Assembly: GCF_900102185.1 (NCBI RefSeq)
Contig: NZ_LT629690.1
Coordinates: 62,001-126,000, forward strand
Length of the DNA: 64,000 nucleotides
Source of the DNA: Terriglobus roseus
Lineage (GTDB): Bacteria; Acidobacteriota; Terriglobia; Terriglobales; Acidobacteriaceae
Direction: 5' to 3'
Shown here: positions 26,854 to 35,566 of the stretch, one piece after another
Layout of the letters: each line of letters begins with the position of its first letter
Numbering within the stretch: the stretch's first letter is position 1
The notes under the pieces: model-generated
What the model saw: the letters and a program-made list of their open reading frames with translations, nothing else
Databases searched by the model: none
Told to the model about the DNA's origin: nothing
Position numbers and translations under genes: made by a program

Positions 26854-27840
26854 TTAGCGGTCCGTGTTTTTGTGCATCGGGTTGCGCAGCAGCATGGTGA
26901 AGGCGAATCCTACCGTGTCTTCATGCAGGCGCAGGCCACGGCTGTAAAACGCCGACCATGTCAGGTGAGGAGCCAGCGGTACGTCCAGAGAGAGGTTGAT
27001 GCCGTTGTCTTCGGCAAGTCCGTTGGAGTTTTGCGTGGCGTCTGGACGGCCGGAGCGCGGATCGACCTGGTAGACGGTTTGTGTGCCCAGTGGGAGCTGC
27101 TCGTAGCCTTCCAGGTAGAGCGTGGAGGCTCGCGGAAGTTCCAGGCTGACGCCTACACCAAAGTTCGCGAGTTCACCGCGCGAGGTCTGCGAACGTTGCA
27201 CGCGACGGTTTTGCAGACGGCTGGTGGAACCGATGCCAAGGTCAACATAGGGCGCAAGGAAGCTGGCGGATTGCAGGTGGTTGGTGACGTTGTATGTCAC
27301 CTTGCCCGCGCCAATGCCGTCTTCCACGGAGCCGGTGGGCGCAGCGAGCGATCCGGTCAGAACATCGTTGAAGTCGCCCAGCTTGCCCATGCTGAAGCTC
27401 TTGGAGCTCAGATGGAGCGCCATGGTGGTGTCGCCGGGCAGGCCGTGGCGGATGGTGGTGTCCGTATAGGGTGGGCCGGTGGTCGGCTGCACTACGCGTT
27501 GCGAACGCATGTACAGGAAGAGCGGCGTTGCCACGTCGGCGCTGACATAACGATTGAATCGCCATGCAAGGCTTGGGGTCAGGATGTTCGCCCAGCCGGT
27601 GATGGAATCGTATTGTGAGCTGGAGATGACGCTGGCGTTGAAACCGGTAGTACGCGGCACAATGCCCGCAGGGCCAAGGCTGTTGGCGACGGCCAGCGCC
27701 AGATCCTGATCGGACATGTTCTTGGTGCTTTGGATTGCGGCGGTGGTTTGTGGCGTCGCGGTCTGGGCAGGGCAGGTTGTTGCGGCCATCGCGGCCCACA
27801 AACCCCATCCCAAAAAGAAACGCCCTGACCGCATAGACAT
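26854..27840 (-). CDS. Predicted outer-membrane beta-barrel protein
   Basis: A 328-residue exported protein. A signal peptide (GWGLWAAMAATTCPAQT) is followed by alternating hydrophobic/polar strands typical of a beta-barrel (SLAWRFNRYVSADVATPLFLYMR, APYVDLGIGSTSRL, ANFGVGVSLELPRASTLYLEGYEQL, LTWSAFYSRGLRL) and a C-terminal strand FAFTMLLRNP. It resembles putative outer-membrane or 'transporter' proteins of Acidobacteria. No precise family is recognised. It starts 45 bases after the citrate synthase stop on the same strand, so it may share that transcript. Confidence 0.7.
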   Translation of the reverse strand: MSMRSGRFFLGWGLWAAMAATTCPAQTATPQTTAAIQSTKNMSDQDLALAVANSLGPAGIVPRTTGFNASVISSSQYDSITGWANILTPSLAWRFNRYVSADVATPLFLYMRSQRVVQPTTGPPYTDTTIRHGLPGDTTMALHLSSKSFSMGKLGDFNDVLTGSLAAPTGSVEDGIGAGKVTYNVTNHLQSASFLAPYVDLGIGSTSRLQNRRVQRSQTSRGELANFGVGVSLELPRASTLYLEGYEQLPLGTQTVYQVDPRSGRPDATQNSNGLAEDNGINLSLDVPLAPHLTWSAFYSRGLRLHEDTVGFAFTMLLRNPMHKNTDR

Positions 27841-27885
27841 AGAGCCTATTCGGGCAGGGTGCTTCGTGGCAATCGACGGTTGTAC

Positions 27886-29022
27886 TTACGAACGCTGAGT
27901 CATCGGAACGTAAGGCGCGGGATAGGCCGGGCCAGTGTATTCGGCGCGCGGACGGATCAGGCGGTTGTTGTCATGCTGCTCAATCACATGCGCTGCCCAG
28001 CCGGAGATGCGGCTTACCGCGAAGATCGGCGTGAACAGATCCATATCAATGCCGAGCGTGGTGTACGTGGAGGCGGAGTAGAAGTCGACGTTGGCGTTCA
28101 GCTTCTTTTCACCGCGTACGTAGCCTTCAATCTGTTCGCTCATCTCGTACCACTTGGCGTTGCCAGCGGCGGTGCCAAGGTCCTTCGACATGCGGCGCAG
28201 ATGCGTGGCGCGCGGGTCTTCCGTCTTGTAGACGCGATGGCCAAAACCGGAAACCTTCACCTTGTTGTTCAGCAGATTCTTCACGTACTCCACGGGGTCT
28301 GCGCCAGCGGCGTCGATCTCGTAAAGCAGCTTCATCACAGCTTCATTCGCGCCGCCGTGCAGCGGCCCCTTCAGCGCGCCAATGGCGCCGGTGATGGCAG
28401 AGTGCACATCGCTGAGCGTGGCGGCGATGACGCGTGCGGCAAAGGTGGAGGCGTTCAGTTCGTGATCGGCGTGCAGAATCAACGCGCAATCAAATGCCTT
28501 CTCAGCCTCTGCAATGGGCTTTACGCCGGTCAGCATGTAGAGGAAGTTGCCCGCGTGGCTGAGCGTGGTGTCAGCCTCAACGATGGCCTTGCCCTTACGG
28601 ATGCGATCGAAGTACGCCACGATCATGGCGATTTGCGAGGTAAGGCGGAAGCTCTTGCGAACGTTGGCTTCGTGGCTGCTGTCCGTGTCGTCCGGGTCGC
28701 CAATGCTAAGCAGGCTGACGGTGGTGCGCAACACTTCCATCACGTTGGCTTCGTTGGGCAGCGTCTTCAGGAAATCGACGACGTTTGTAGGAAGCGTGCG
28801 GGTGGCCGCGAGTTTCTGCTTGAAGTCTTCCAGTTCCGCGTCGGTGGGCAGTTTGCCAAACCAGAGCAGGTAAGTGGTTTCTTCAAAAGTGGATTTCGCG
28901 GCGAGCTCGTGAATATCAATGCCGCGATAGGAAAGGACGCCCGCCTCACCATCAATCCAGCAGATACCGGAGGTCGTAGCAACAATCCCTTCAAGCCCGC
29001 GTGGGGCAACTGCCTGCGACAT
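27886..29022 (-). CDS. gltA: Citrate synthase
   Basis: Condenses acetyl-CoA with oxaloacetate, the entry into the TCA cycle. The 378-residue length fits the smaller (Gram-positive/archaeal or methylcitrate-like) type II-independent form. Catalytic residues are in LHADHELNASTFAAR (His), GPLHGGANEAVM (His) and FYSASTYTTLGI (Asp region FYS). The substrate loop GFGHRVYKTEDPRATHLR is present. Start ATG 29022 is preceded by an AGGAG site and a good promoter at 29070-29099. A methylcitrate synthase role cannot be excluded. Confidence 0.95.
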   Translation of the reverse strand: MSQAVAPRGLEGIVATTSGICWIDGEAGVLSYRGIDIHELAAKSTFEETTYLLWFGKLPTDAELEDFKQKLAATRTLPTNVVDFLKTLPNEANVMEVLRTTVSLLSIGDPDDTDSSHEANVRKSFRLTSQIAMIVAYFDRIRKGKAIVEADTTLSHAGNFLYMLTGVKPIAEAEKAFDCALILHADHELNASTFAARVIAATLSDVHSAITGAIGALKGPLHGGANEAVMKLLYEIDAAGADPVEYVKNLLNNKVKVSGFGHRVYKTEDPRATHLRRMSKDLGTAAGNAKWYEMSEQIEGYVRGEKKLNANVDFYSASTYTTLGIDMDLFTPIFAVSRISGWAAHVIEQHDNNRLIRPRAEYTGPAYPAPYVPMTQRS

Positions 29023-29069
29023 GGATGAGGACTCCTGAGTAGGTGGACAAAACAGCCTTATAAACCGCC

Positions 29070-29099
29070 GTTATATCGAAAGGTCTGTGCGGTTGTCAT
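29070..29099 (-). promoter_or_regulatory. Candidate sigma-70-type promoter of citrate synthase
   Basis: On the minus strand ATGACA (29094-29099) and TATAAC (29070-29075) are separated by 18 bases, each one mismatch from consensus. The predicted start lies about 40 bases upstream of the gltA ATG. Confidence 0.6.
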
Positions 29100-29147
29100 C
29101 ACGTCTGCGCGAATATCGCGCTACTCGCCGTCGCGGGAGTCCTGACT

Positions 29148-30167
29148 TCAGGCGGCGTACTCCTGGAATCGCTGCGGACGGAAGGCCTGCAGGTCCAGAA
29201 CAGGCGGCTCATTGAGGATGAGTTCGGCCATGGCCTGCGCCGTTGCGGGGGCAAGCAGAATGCCGTTGCGGAAGTGCCCAGCAGCGACAAAAGAATGCTC
29301 GCCGGTGCGGCCAAGCAGGGGCAGATGATCGGGTGTATCGGGGCGCAGACCGGCCCAGCGCTCAACCTCCGGCGCGTCGGCCAGCGCAGGCAGCAGAGCC
29401 GCTGCTTCGGCGCGTAAATGCTGGATATCTGTGTCGTGTACGGTGCGATCGAAGCCTGAATCTTCAATTGTGGAACCGATCACGATAGTGCCATCCAACC
29501 GCGGAATCAGGTAGATGTCCTGCGTGCGCACCACGATGTTTCCCAGGCCACGCGCAGACATCGCTCCGGGCGCATTCACCCGCAGCATCTGGCCTTTGGC
29601 GGGATGTACGGGCGGTGGGCTCCATGCGCCGGTGCAGTCCAGGAAGGTGCCGCAGGAGATCACGCTGTCCTTTACGCGGACGTCGATGCCGCCTTCGCGC
29701 TGAAATGCGCCGCGGACGGGAGCGTCTTCCTGAATGGTGATGTCGGACTTGGTGACGGCATCGCGCAACGCGGCAAAAAGCTTGCGCGGGTCGACGCTGG
29801 GCTCCGCGTGTCGGCGATAACCCGATCCGGCCAGCGCCGGGAGCGCGGTGCGGTGGTGCCGCCAGCCTTCGGCGTGCTCCAGCACCCATTCCGTCTCATA
29901 GGGCACGCGTGTTCCGCCGCGCTCCGCGATGATCTCCAGGTAGTCGCGATAGAGGTTACCGCTGTGTTCCGCCATGGCCACCAGCTCCGGCGGATGCGGA
30001 TGGGTGGAATCGTTAACCCCAATCATGCCCCCGGCAGCCCAGGAAGCCTGCTGCCCGGCGCGTCCCCGCTCCACCACGGTCACGGACATGCCTGCGGCTC
30101 GCAGCTCCAGGGCGCATGAGAGGCCAATCAGTCCGGCACCAGCAATGACAACATCGGGGGATCGCAT
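29148..30167 (-). CDS. thiO: FAD-dependent oxidase, glycine oxidase ThiO-like
   Basis: A 339-residue DAO-family flavoenzyme that likely oxidises glycine to iminoglycine for thiazole synthesis in thiamine biosynthesis. The FAD-binding motif is VVIAGAGLIGLSCALELRAAG, and the region GQQASWAAGGMIG matches the second FAD contact. The C-terminus has WAGLRPDTPDHLPLLG and AAGHFRNGILLAPATA, both typical of ThiO. No other thiamine gene is adjacent, so another amino-acid oxidase specificity is possible. It diverges from the 30190 gene with only 22 bases between starts. Confidence 0.82.
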   Translation of the reverse strand: MRSPDVVIAGAGLIGLSCALELRAAGMSVTVVERGRAGQQASWAAGGMIGVNDSTHPHPPELVAMAEHSGNLYRDYLEIIAERGGTRVPYETEWVLEHAEGWRHHRTALPALAGSGYRRHAEPSVDPRKLFAALRDAVTKSDITIQEDAPVRGAFQREGGIDVRVKDSVISCGTFLDCTGAWSPPPVHPAKGQMLRVNAPGAMSARGLGNIVVRTQDIYLIPRLDGTIVIGSTIEDSGFDRTVHDTDIQHLRAEAAALLPALADAPEVERWAGLRPDTPDHLPLLGRTGEHSFVAAGHFRNGILLAPATAQAMAELILNEPPVLDLQAFRPQRFQEYAA

Positions 30168-30189
30168 GCGTCTATTCTAAGTTCGCACC

Positions 30190-31065
30190 ATGCGTGATTC
30201 GAAATCTGCGGCGTCAGATAACGATCCGCAGAGTATCCGTGGAGGAACCGTGGACGATCAGATTTCCCATACCGAAGGACAGCGCTCCTATGCAGCGCTG
30301 CTTCCCGTTGCTGTTGCACTTTCCATTCTTTTGGCCATCGGCGCGCTCATATGGGCCTTCATGCTGCAGAACCGTCTGCAGAAGACAGAAGAAAAACTAG
30401 CCATGACGGACGAACGCGCCAGCACGCTGCAACAGCGCATTTATGCCTCCGATGCAAGGTCTCGTGCGGCTTCGGAGACGTTCGCGCAGAGGCTCGGCAC
30501 CACGCAGGCACAGCTTGATGCGAAGGCTGCGGCCATCATGAAGCAGCAGAACGTTGACAATGCGAGGCGCGAAGAAGCGGAAGCGAAGTTGAATGAAAAT
30601 GTGTCTGCCGTGAAGACCGACCTGGGGTCCACGAAGACGGATCTTGGCACAACGAAGACAGATGTTGCTGCGACCAAGGCTGATCTTGCAGATACGAAGT
30701 CACAACTGCAGCGCACCATGGGTGACGCGGGCGTGATGAGCGGCCTGATTGCGAAGAACCACGATGAGCTGGAAGAGCTGAAGCACAAGGGCGATCGCAC
30801 CTACTACGAGTTCACGCTGCAGAAGGGCGCACAGCCCACGCTTCTGTCGTCTGTGAAGTTGCAGTTGAAGAAGGTGGATCAGAAGAAGGGCAAGTTCACG
30901 CTGAACGTAAGCTCTGACGATCGCAACATTGAGAAGAAAGACAAGACCGTCTACGAACCAGTGCAGTTCTATAGCGGCAAAAATCCTGCGTTGTTTGAGA
31001 TCGTGGTGAACAACGTGGCGAAGAACCAGGTGACAGGATATTTATCTGTCCCGAAGGGGCAATAG
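30190..31065 (+). CDS. Membrane-anchored coiled-coil protein, function unknown
   Basis: A 291-residue protein not matched to a named family. One transmembrane helix (residues about 37-57, VAVALSILLAIGALIWAFML) is followed by a long heptad-like coiled coil (about 60-190), including a run of seven-residue units of the form TDLGSTK-TDLGTTK-TDVAATK-ADLADTK. A C-terminal beta-rich domain (YYEFTLQKGAQPTLLSSVKLQLKKVD, FEIVVNNVAKNQVTGYLSVP) completes it. It faces the periplasm if the short N-terminus is cytoplasmic. It lies upstream of the TonB gene in the same direction, with a 54-base gap, which may suggest an envelope function. Confidence 0.7.
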   Translation: MRDSKSAASDNDPQSIRGGTVDDQISHTEGQRSYAALLPVAVALSILLAIGALIWAFMLQNRLQKTEEKLAMTDERASTLQQRIYASDARSRAASETFAQRLGTTQAQLDAKAAAIMKQQNVDNARREEAEAKLNENVSAVKTDLGSTKTDLGTTKTDVAATKADLADTKSQLQRTMGDAGVMSGLIAKNHDELEELKHKGDRTYYEFTLQKGAQPTLLSSVKLQLKKVDQKKGKFTLNVSSDDRNIEKKDKTVYEPVQFYSGKNPALFEIVVNNVAKNQVTGYLSVPKGQ

Positions 31066-31119
31066 CTGTAACAAAACGATTCGCGGCGGTGTCTACAGTC
31101 CCAGCATTCTCTCTCGCAG

Positions 31120-31857
31120 ATGGGACTGCTTATGTTCGAGATGTCGATCGTCGAATCGTCGGGCGCGCTGAAGTCAAAGTCCAGCCGCTTTGTGTGGATC
31201 ACGGCCACGTTCAACGCAATGGTTGTCGGTGCCATGATCCTGGTTCCACTGCTGTATCCGGAGGCGTTGCCACGGACATCGCTGATGTCTGCAGTGACAG
31301 CGCCTCCGCCTCCTCCCCACGCTGCGCCTGTTCAGCAAGCCGCGCCGCAGCGTCAGATGAGGCAAGTGGCAGCGATGAACATATTCACCGCTCCAAGAAC
31401 TATCCCGCACACGATTGATCGCACCCATGATGCCGCGCCTCCGTTGATCGGCAGTGGAAACATGTCCATTGCAGGTGTCATGGATGGTGGTGGTTCTGGC
31501 CCCATCGGCGTACTCGGTGTGGCTCCGGGTCCACCTGTTGTGACTGTGGTGAAGCCGAAGGTGACTGCGCCTGTGCTCATCTCCAGCGGAGTGATTGCTG
31601 GCAACAGGCTTTCGGGAAATCAACCTGTCTATCCAGCGATTGCAAAGGCTGCACACCTGTCGGGTGCGGTGGTATTGCGTGCCATCATCTCGAAGACTGG
31701 AGAGATGGAGCGGCTCACAGTCATCTCAGGGCCAGAGATGCTTCGCAGTAGCGCGGTAGCTGCTGTGCAGACGTGGCGCTATCGGCCTTACCTGCTGAAT
31801 GGCGAACCAACCGACGTGGAGACAACCATCACCGTGAACTTCTCGCTCGGCGGATAA
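31120..31857 (+). CDS. tonB: TonB-family energy transducer
   Basis: A 245-residue protein that would couple the inner-membrane proton-motive force to outer-membrane TonB-dependent receptors such as the one at 56393-59572. One N-terminal transmembrane helix (VWITATFNAMVVGAMILVPLLYP) is followed by a Pro/Ala-rich periplasmic stretch and a TonB C-terminal domain: NQPVYPAIAKAAHLSGAVVLRAIISKTGEME, VAAVQTWRYRPYLLNGEPTDVETTITVNF. No exbB/exbD neighbours are visible. The start may be the ATG at 31132 (MFEMSI). Confidence 0.9.
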   Translation: MGLLMFEMSIVESSGALKSKSSRFVWITATFNAMVVGAMILVPLLYPEALPRTSLMSAVTAPPPPPHAAPVQQAAPQRQMRQVAAMNIFTAPRTIPHTIDRTHDAAPPLIGSGNMSIAGVMDGGGSGPIGVLGVAPGPPVVTVVKPKVTAPVLISSGVIAGNRLSGNQPVYPAIAKAAHLSGAVVLRAIISKTGEMERLTVISGPEMLRSSAVAAVQTWRYRPYLLNGEPTDVETTITVNFSLGG

Positions 31858-31880
31858 CGAGGTCCATCAGGACTTCGTAG

Positions 31881-31918
31881 ATGTTGCGAAGAGATGGAAA
31901 ACAATCTCTTCGCAACAT
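31881..31918. terminator. Bidirectional terminator hairpin
   Basis: Perfect 15-bp inverted repeat (31881-31895 with 31904-31918) with an 8-base A-rich loop, lying between the convergent tonB gene and the 31934 gene. Confidence 0.8.
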
Positions 31919-31933
31919 ACCGCTGTGGGCTAT

Positions 31934-32512
31934 TTACTTTGGCAGTTTCACCTTTACGGTTTCCTGGTGATAGAAGCTGATGCTTACGTCGGAAGCTTTG
32001 CGCTTGTTCCACACATCCTGCGGTACGTTGTACGCAAAGATGACATAACCGTGGCCGGTAGCGCCGGGAGCGATGGTGCTTTCACGCAGCAATGGCGCGG
32101 GTGCAACGGCATCCAGCTTTGGCTGCATGTCCGGGAACATGGCGGCGAGGCGGGGCAGGTCTGGCTTCTCCAACGCATTGGCGGTCATGATTGTGCCATC
32201 TTCCATAGTCAGCGTGCCGTCGATGGTTTTCAGGAAGAGCGGTACTTCGGTGTTGTCCTTCAGCGCAATGTCGGCGATGACATAGGTAACCACGTCGGTC
32301 TGATTCTCACCAACGAGCATGCCGCCACCGCGCGCATACTTCGCCGTGTACTCAAACGTCTGCAAAGGCCCTGCGGTGGCTGTGACCTCAGGGTGCAGAT
32401 ACACCTTTGCAAACCATGCGCCTGCTGCTGCCAGGATTGCCAGCGCAATCAGAATGGGTACCAGCATGCCCCGCTGTTGCTTATCGCCGCCGTCCAGCTT
32501 CATCTCTGCCAT
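31934..32512 (-). CDS. Membrane-anchored protein of unknown function, linked to polX
   Basis: A 192-residue protein: a short polar N-terminus (MAEMKLDGGDKQQRG), one transmembrane helix (MLVPILIALAILAAAGAWFA), then a periplasmic beta-sandwich-like domain (VVTYVIADIALKDNTEVPLFLKTIDG, YVIFAYNVPQDVW). It ends in a SFYHQETVKVKLPK strand. I cannot name the family with confidence. Its ATG at 32512 lies five bases after the polX stop, so it is translated from the polX message. The open frame upstream to 32608 is within polX and rejected. Confidence 0.65.
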   Translation of the reverse strand: MAEMKLDGGDKQQRGMLVPILIALAILAAAGAWFAKVYLHPEVTATAGPLQTFEYTAKYARGGGMLVGENQTDVVTYVIADIALKDNTEVPLFLKTIDGTLTMEDGTIMTANALEKPDLPRLAAMFPDMQPKLDAVAPAPLLRESTIAPGATGHGYVIFAYNVPQDVWNKRKASDVSISFYHQETVKVKLPK

Positions 32513-32517
32513 GTGTT

Positions 32518-34287
32518 CTATGCTCTCACCTGCGTTGGACGTGGACGAAGCGCTTTGAGAAACGCATCGGCCTCGAGTGTGTTCAAAACGTCGTCCTTCG
32601 TAAGCCATGCACGACGAAGTTGTGTGATGCCGAAGCGCATCTTGTCCATGTCTTCCAGTGAATGCGCATCGGTGTTCACGCTTATTTTGCAGCCCAGCGA
32701 TTTCGCTTTACGAAGATTCAGATCGCTGAGGTCGGCACGTGCAGGAGCTGCATTGTGTTCCACCGCAACGCTTAGTTCTGCACATCGACGCAGTACCTTG
32801 TCCATGTCGAATGGATACGGATCACGCTTCAACACTTTGCGTCCGGTGGGATGACCCAGGATGTGCAGATAGGGATTCTCAACAGCACGCAGCAGGCGTT
32901 CTGTTTGTTCGTCCGCAGGCAGATTGAACGCGGAGTGAATACTCCCAATGACCACATCCATCTGTGCGAGCGTTTCGTCTTCCAGGTCGAGCGAGCCATC
33001 CTGCAGGATGTCCACCTCAATGCCGGCGAAGACGCGGATGCGGCCTTCCATCTCTGCATCCACAGCATGGATAGCGCGGATGTGATCGCGTGCACGCGCA
33101 TCGTCCAGACCATTCGTCATGGCAAGGTTCTTCGAGTGATCGGTGATGGCGATGTACTTCAACCCGCGCAGCAGTGCGCCTTCTGCCATCTCGCGAATGG
33201 TGAAGGTGCCATCAGTGGCAACCGTGTGCATGTGGACGTCGCCACGAATGTCATCCAGCGTGATGAGCTGCGGCAAGCTGTTCGCTTCCGCCATCTCCAG
33301 TTCGCCGCAGTTTTCGCGCAGCTCTGGTGGAATCCATTGCATGCCCATCGCTGCGTAGATTTCTTCCTCAGTTGCCGCTGCAACGATGGCGCTCTCACCC
33401 TCTTGAGGATTCATGCGTGCCAACGCATATTCGCTCAGCGTATAGCCACGCTTCAACGCTTTCTGGCGCAACAGCACGTTGTGCATCTTGGAGCCGGTGA
33501 AGTATTGCAACGCCGCGCCATAGCTAGCGCGCGGCAGCAACCGCACATCCACCTGCAGTTGATTGCGTAGCGTGAAGCTGACCTTGTTCTGACCGCGTGC
33601 AAGCAGCGTATCGATCAATGGCAACGATGCAACATGCTCTACAGCTGCACTGACAACGTCCGGTTCACATGCAGGACCGGTGACAAGAAGATCGAGGTCG
33701 CCAACAGATTCCTTGCCGCGTCGTAACGAGCCCGCTGGCGTGATGGTTTCAATGCCGGGAAATTCGCGGATCAGTTTGCTGATGGTCTCAGCGATCTCTG
33801 CTGCATTGTCGATCCGATAACGGCCGCTATTTTTCTTGGCGTCTTCAATGCCCTTAAGCAGCTTGTCCACCTGCTTCTGTCCGAAGCGCGGAAGCTTTGC
33901 CAGCTGGCCTGCCTTTGCGGCTGTTTCAAGCTCATCGATGTTGGAGATTTCAAGTGCGCTCCACATCAGCGCAACGGTCTTTGGCCCCATGCCGGGCAGG
34001 CGAAGCAGTTCCAGCATGGAGGGCTTGTACTTCTTCAGCAGCTCGTCGCGCATGGGCATGGAGCCGGTGCGAACCAGGTCCACAATGTTCGCGGCCATGC
34101 CTTTGCCAATACCGCCGATGGCAAGCAACTGTTTGGGGTCGTCAACAAGTGTGACAAGCGGGGTGGTTTGCTGTTCCACAGCTTCCGCAGCGCGGCGATA
34201 GCTGCGCACGCGAAAAGGATCAGCTGCGTCAATCTCCAGCAGCGCCGCGGTTTCTTCCAGCAGGCGTGCCATGGTGATGTTGTCCAT
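32518..34287 (-). CDS. polX: DNA polymerase/3'-5' exonuclease PolX
   Basis: A 589-residue family X DNA polymerase with a C-terminal PHP exonuclease domain, likely for gap filling in base-excision repair. The N-terminal helix-hairpin-helix parts carry LLAIGGIGKGMAANIVDL and LLRLPGMGPKTVALMWSAL. The palm has GSLRRGKESVGDLDLLVTG with the two catalytic Asp in DLDLL. The PHP domain begins at DIRGDVHMHTVATDGTFTIREM and includes AITDHSKNLAMTNGL and IGSIHSAFNL, the metal-binding His/Asp set. Start ATG 34287 matches MDNITMARLL. It is the first gene of a two-gene unit with 31934-32512. Confidence 0.95.
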   Translation of the reverse strand: MDNITMARLLEETAALLEIDAADPFRVRSYRRAAEAVEQQTTPLVTLVDDPKQLLAIGGIGKGMAANIVDLVRTGSMPMRDELLKKYKPSMLELLRLPGMGPKTVALMWSALEISNIDELETAAKAGQLAKLPRFGQKQVDKLLKGIEDAKKNSGRYRIDNAAEIAETISKLIREFPGIETITPAGSLRRGKESVGDLDLLVTGPACEPDVVSAAVEHVASLPLIDTLLARGQNKVSFTLRNQLQVDVRLLPRASYGAALQYFTGSKMHNVLLRQKALKRGYTLSEYALARMNPQEGESAIVAAATEEEIYAAMGMQWIPPELRENCGELEMAEANSLPQLITLDDIRGDVHMHTVATDGTFTIREMAEGALLRGLKYIAITDHSKNLAMTNGLDDARARDHIRAIHAVDAEMEGRIRVFAGIEVDILQDGSLDLEDETLAQMDVVIGSIHSAFNLPADEQTERLLRAVENPYLHILGHPTGRKVLKRDPYPFDMDKVLRRCAELSVAVEHNAAPARADLSDLNLRKAKSLGCKISVNTDAHSLEDMDKMRFGITQLRRAWLTKDDVLNTLEADAFLKALRPRPTQVRA

Positions 34288-34350
34288 ACGGACATGAGAC
34301 TACATCGACGCAAGCTAAGTTGTGAGGCCTCGTTACGCGGAGAGGAGTTT

Positions 34351-34370
34351 GGGCGGGTTGAGGCCCGCCC
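34351..34370. terminator. Hairpin with T-run between polX and the second csp gene
   Basis: A 7-bp G+C stem (34351-34357 with 34364-34370) followed by TTTT on the plus strand. Its position after the minus-strand csp gene suggests it ends that transcript, though the T-run is on the other side. Confidence 0.5.
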
Positions 34371-34395
34371 TTTTCGATTCGCCGTGAACGAAGCG

Positions 34396-34611
34396 TTAGG
34401 CTGCCGTCAGAATGACTGCGTCGGCCTGCGGTCCTTTGGAGCCTTGAATCACGTCGAACTCCACCGGGTCGCCTTCCTTCAGGCTCTTATAGCCATCCAA
34501 CTGGATCGCGCTGTAGTGCACGAAAACATCCGCGCCACCGTCATCGCGTCCCAGAAAGCCATAGCCCTTTGCATTGTTGAACCACTTTACTGTGCCCTTG
34601 TACTGTGCCAC
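34396..34611 (-). CDS. Cold-shock domain protein
   Basis: A 71-residue CspA-family protein with RNP1 KGYGFLGR and RNP2 VFVHYSAI after [11 protein letters not shown]. It differs from the cold-shock protein at 25713-25913 in an inserted Asp-Asp-Gly-Gly before RNP2 and a longer tail. The start is GTG (34609-34611). Probably transcribed alone from the short gap upstream, where a separate terminator ends the Nudix gene. Confidence 0.93.
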   Translation of the reverse strand: MAQYKGTVKWFNNAKGYGFLGRDDGGADVFVHYSAIQLDGYKSLKEGDPVEFDVIQGSKGPQADAVILTAA

Positions 34612-34740
34612 TCGTGCTCACCACTTGCGCAACCATCACGGCCTACGTGCTCGCTGGATTATCCTTCGCGAGGATGGTGCTTGATAGACGCGCTGAAGAA
34701 GATTTCGGAGCACGGTGAGGTAATTTTTTCCGAAAAATTA

Positions 34741-34780
34741 CAGTCTCCGATGGCATGTCATTTCATGACATCGAAGACTG
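34741..34780 (-). terminator. Rho-independent terminator of the Nudix gene
   Basis: A 12-bp stem with one wobble (34741-34752 with 34769-34780) enclosing a second ATGTCAT repeat, followed on the minus strand by TAATTTTTCGG. It begins four bases after the Nudix stop codon at 34784. Confidence 0.8.
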
Positions 34781-34783
34781 CGT

Positions 34784-35476
34784 TTACTTGCCGGAAAGAT
34801 CGCGCAAACGCTGCGCATAGCTCAGTGCGCCAATGATGGTTTTGCCATCGTGAATCTCGCCTGCGGCGCACATGCGTACTAGCTCGGACAACGGCAGAAG
34901 GCGAACCTCAATCTTTTCATCGTCCTCAGGCTGCGCCGTTCCAGCGACGATGCCGGTGGCCAGATAGATTTCCATCCACTCCGCAACAAAACCGGGGCTG
35001 GCGTAATAGCGGACCAGCTTTGTCCACTTCTTTGCGCGGTAGCCGGTCTCCTCAATCAGTTCGCGCTTGGCGGCTGCCAGGGTCTTTTCGCCGGGTTCCA
35101 CACGTCCGGCAGGAAGTTCCAGCAGGTACTGGTCAGCGGCGTGGCGGAACTGGCGTTCAATCACAACGAGGGGATCAGCGGGGTTGGTGCTTTCATCAAC
35201 CGCTAACACAACGACCGAACCGGAGTGTCGAACGACATCGCGAATGGCTTCCACGCCGTTCGGTTCGCGCACTTTTTCTGTGAATACGCTGAAGACTTTG
35301 CCCTGATACGCCTTTTTTGAGGACAGGATTTGTGCCTTGCCCTTGGGCACTCGGGGTGCCTTGACGGGCAGCTTCGGCATCTCTGCAGAGGCCACGACAC
35401 CCTTCTTCGCTTTTGGGCTGGAAAGCTTGGTGAGTTTTTTCTTTGCGGGGGCGGTGGGTGCGATACGCTTGGCCAT
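34784..35476 (-). CDS. Nudix hydrolase, ADP-ribose pyrophosphatase-like
   Basis: A 230-residue Nudix enzyme, likely hydrolysing ADP-ribose or a related nucleoside diphosphate sugar. The Nudix box is complete: G-x5-E-x7-REL-x-EE-x-GY in GRVEPGEKTLAAAKRELIEE-TGY. Upstream are VVVIERQFRHAADQYLLELPAG, the signature of the NudF/ADPRase group. From ATG 35476 (MAKRIAP) there is an unusual roughly 50-residue Lys/Ala/Pro-rich tail that may bind nucleic acid or be a flexible linker. It diverges from bshC; the starts are about 90 bases apart. Confidence 0.9.
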   Translation of the reverse strand: MAKRIAPTAPAKKKLTKLSSPKAKKGVVASAEMPKLPVKAPRVPKGKAQILSSKKAYQGKVFSVFTEKVREPNGVEAIRDVVRHSGSVVVLAVDESTNPADPLVVIERQFRHAADQYLLELPAGRVEPGEKTLAAAKRELIEETGYRAKKWTKLVRYYASPGFVAEWMEIYLATGIVAGTAQPEDDEKIEVRLLPLSELVRMCAAGEIHDGKTIIGALSYAQRLRDLSGK

Positions 35477-35566
35477 AGCAATCAACGTATCAAAACCTGC
35501 ATCCAACACGTGGTACGTGCCATCCTATAGCGGACCCCGTTCAATCGCGGAAGCAGTGACCTGTTT

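Noticed and set aside
34719-34741. Palindromic GTAATTTTT/AAAAATTAC as a possible operator for the cold-shock gene
   Set aside because: It abuts the Nudix terminator and its A/T run is explained as the terminator's tail; no independent support for a regulator site.
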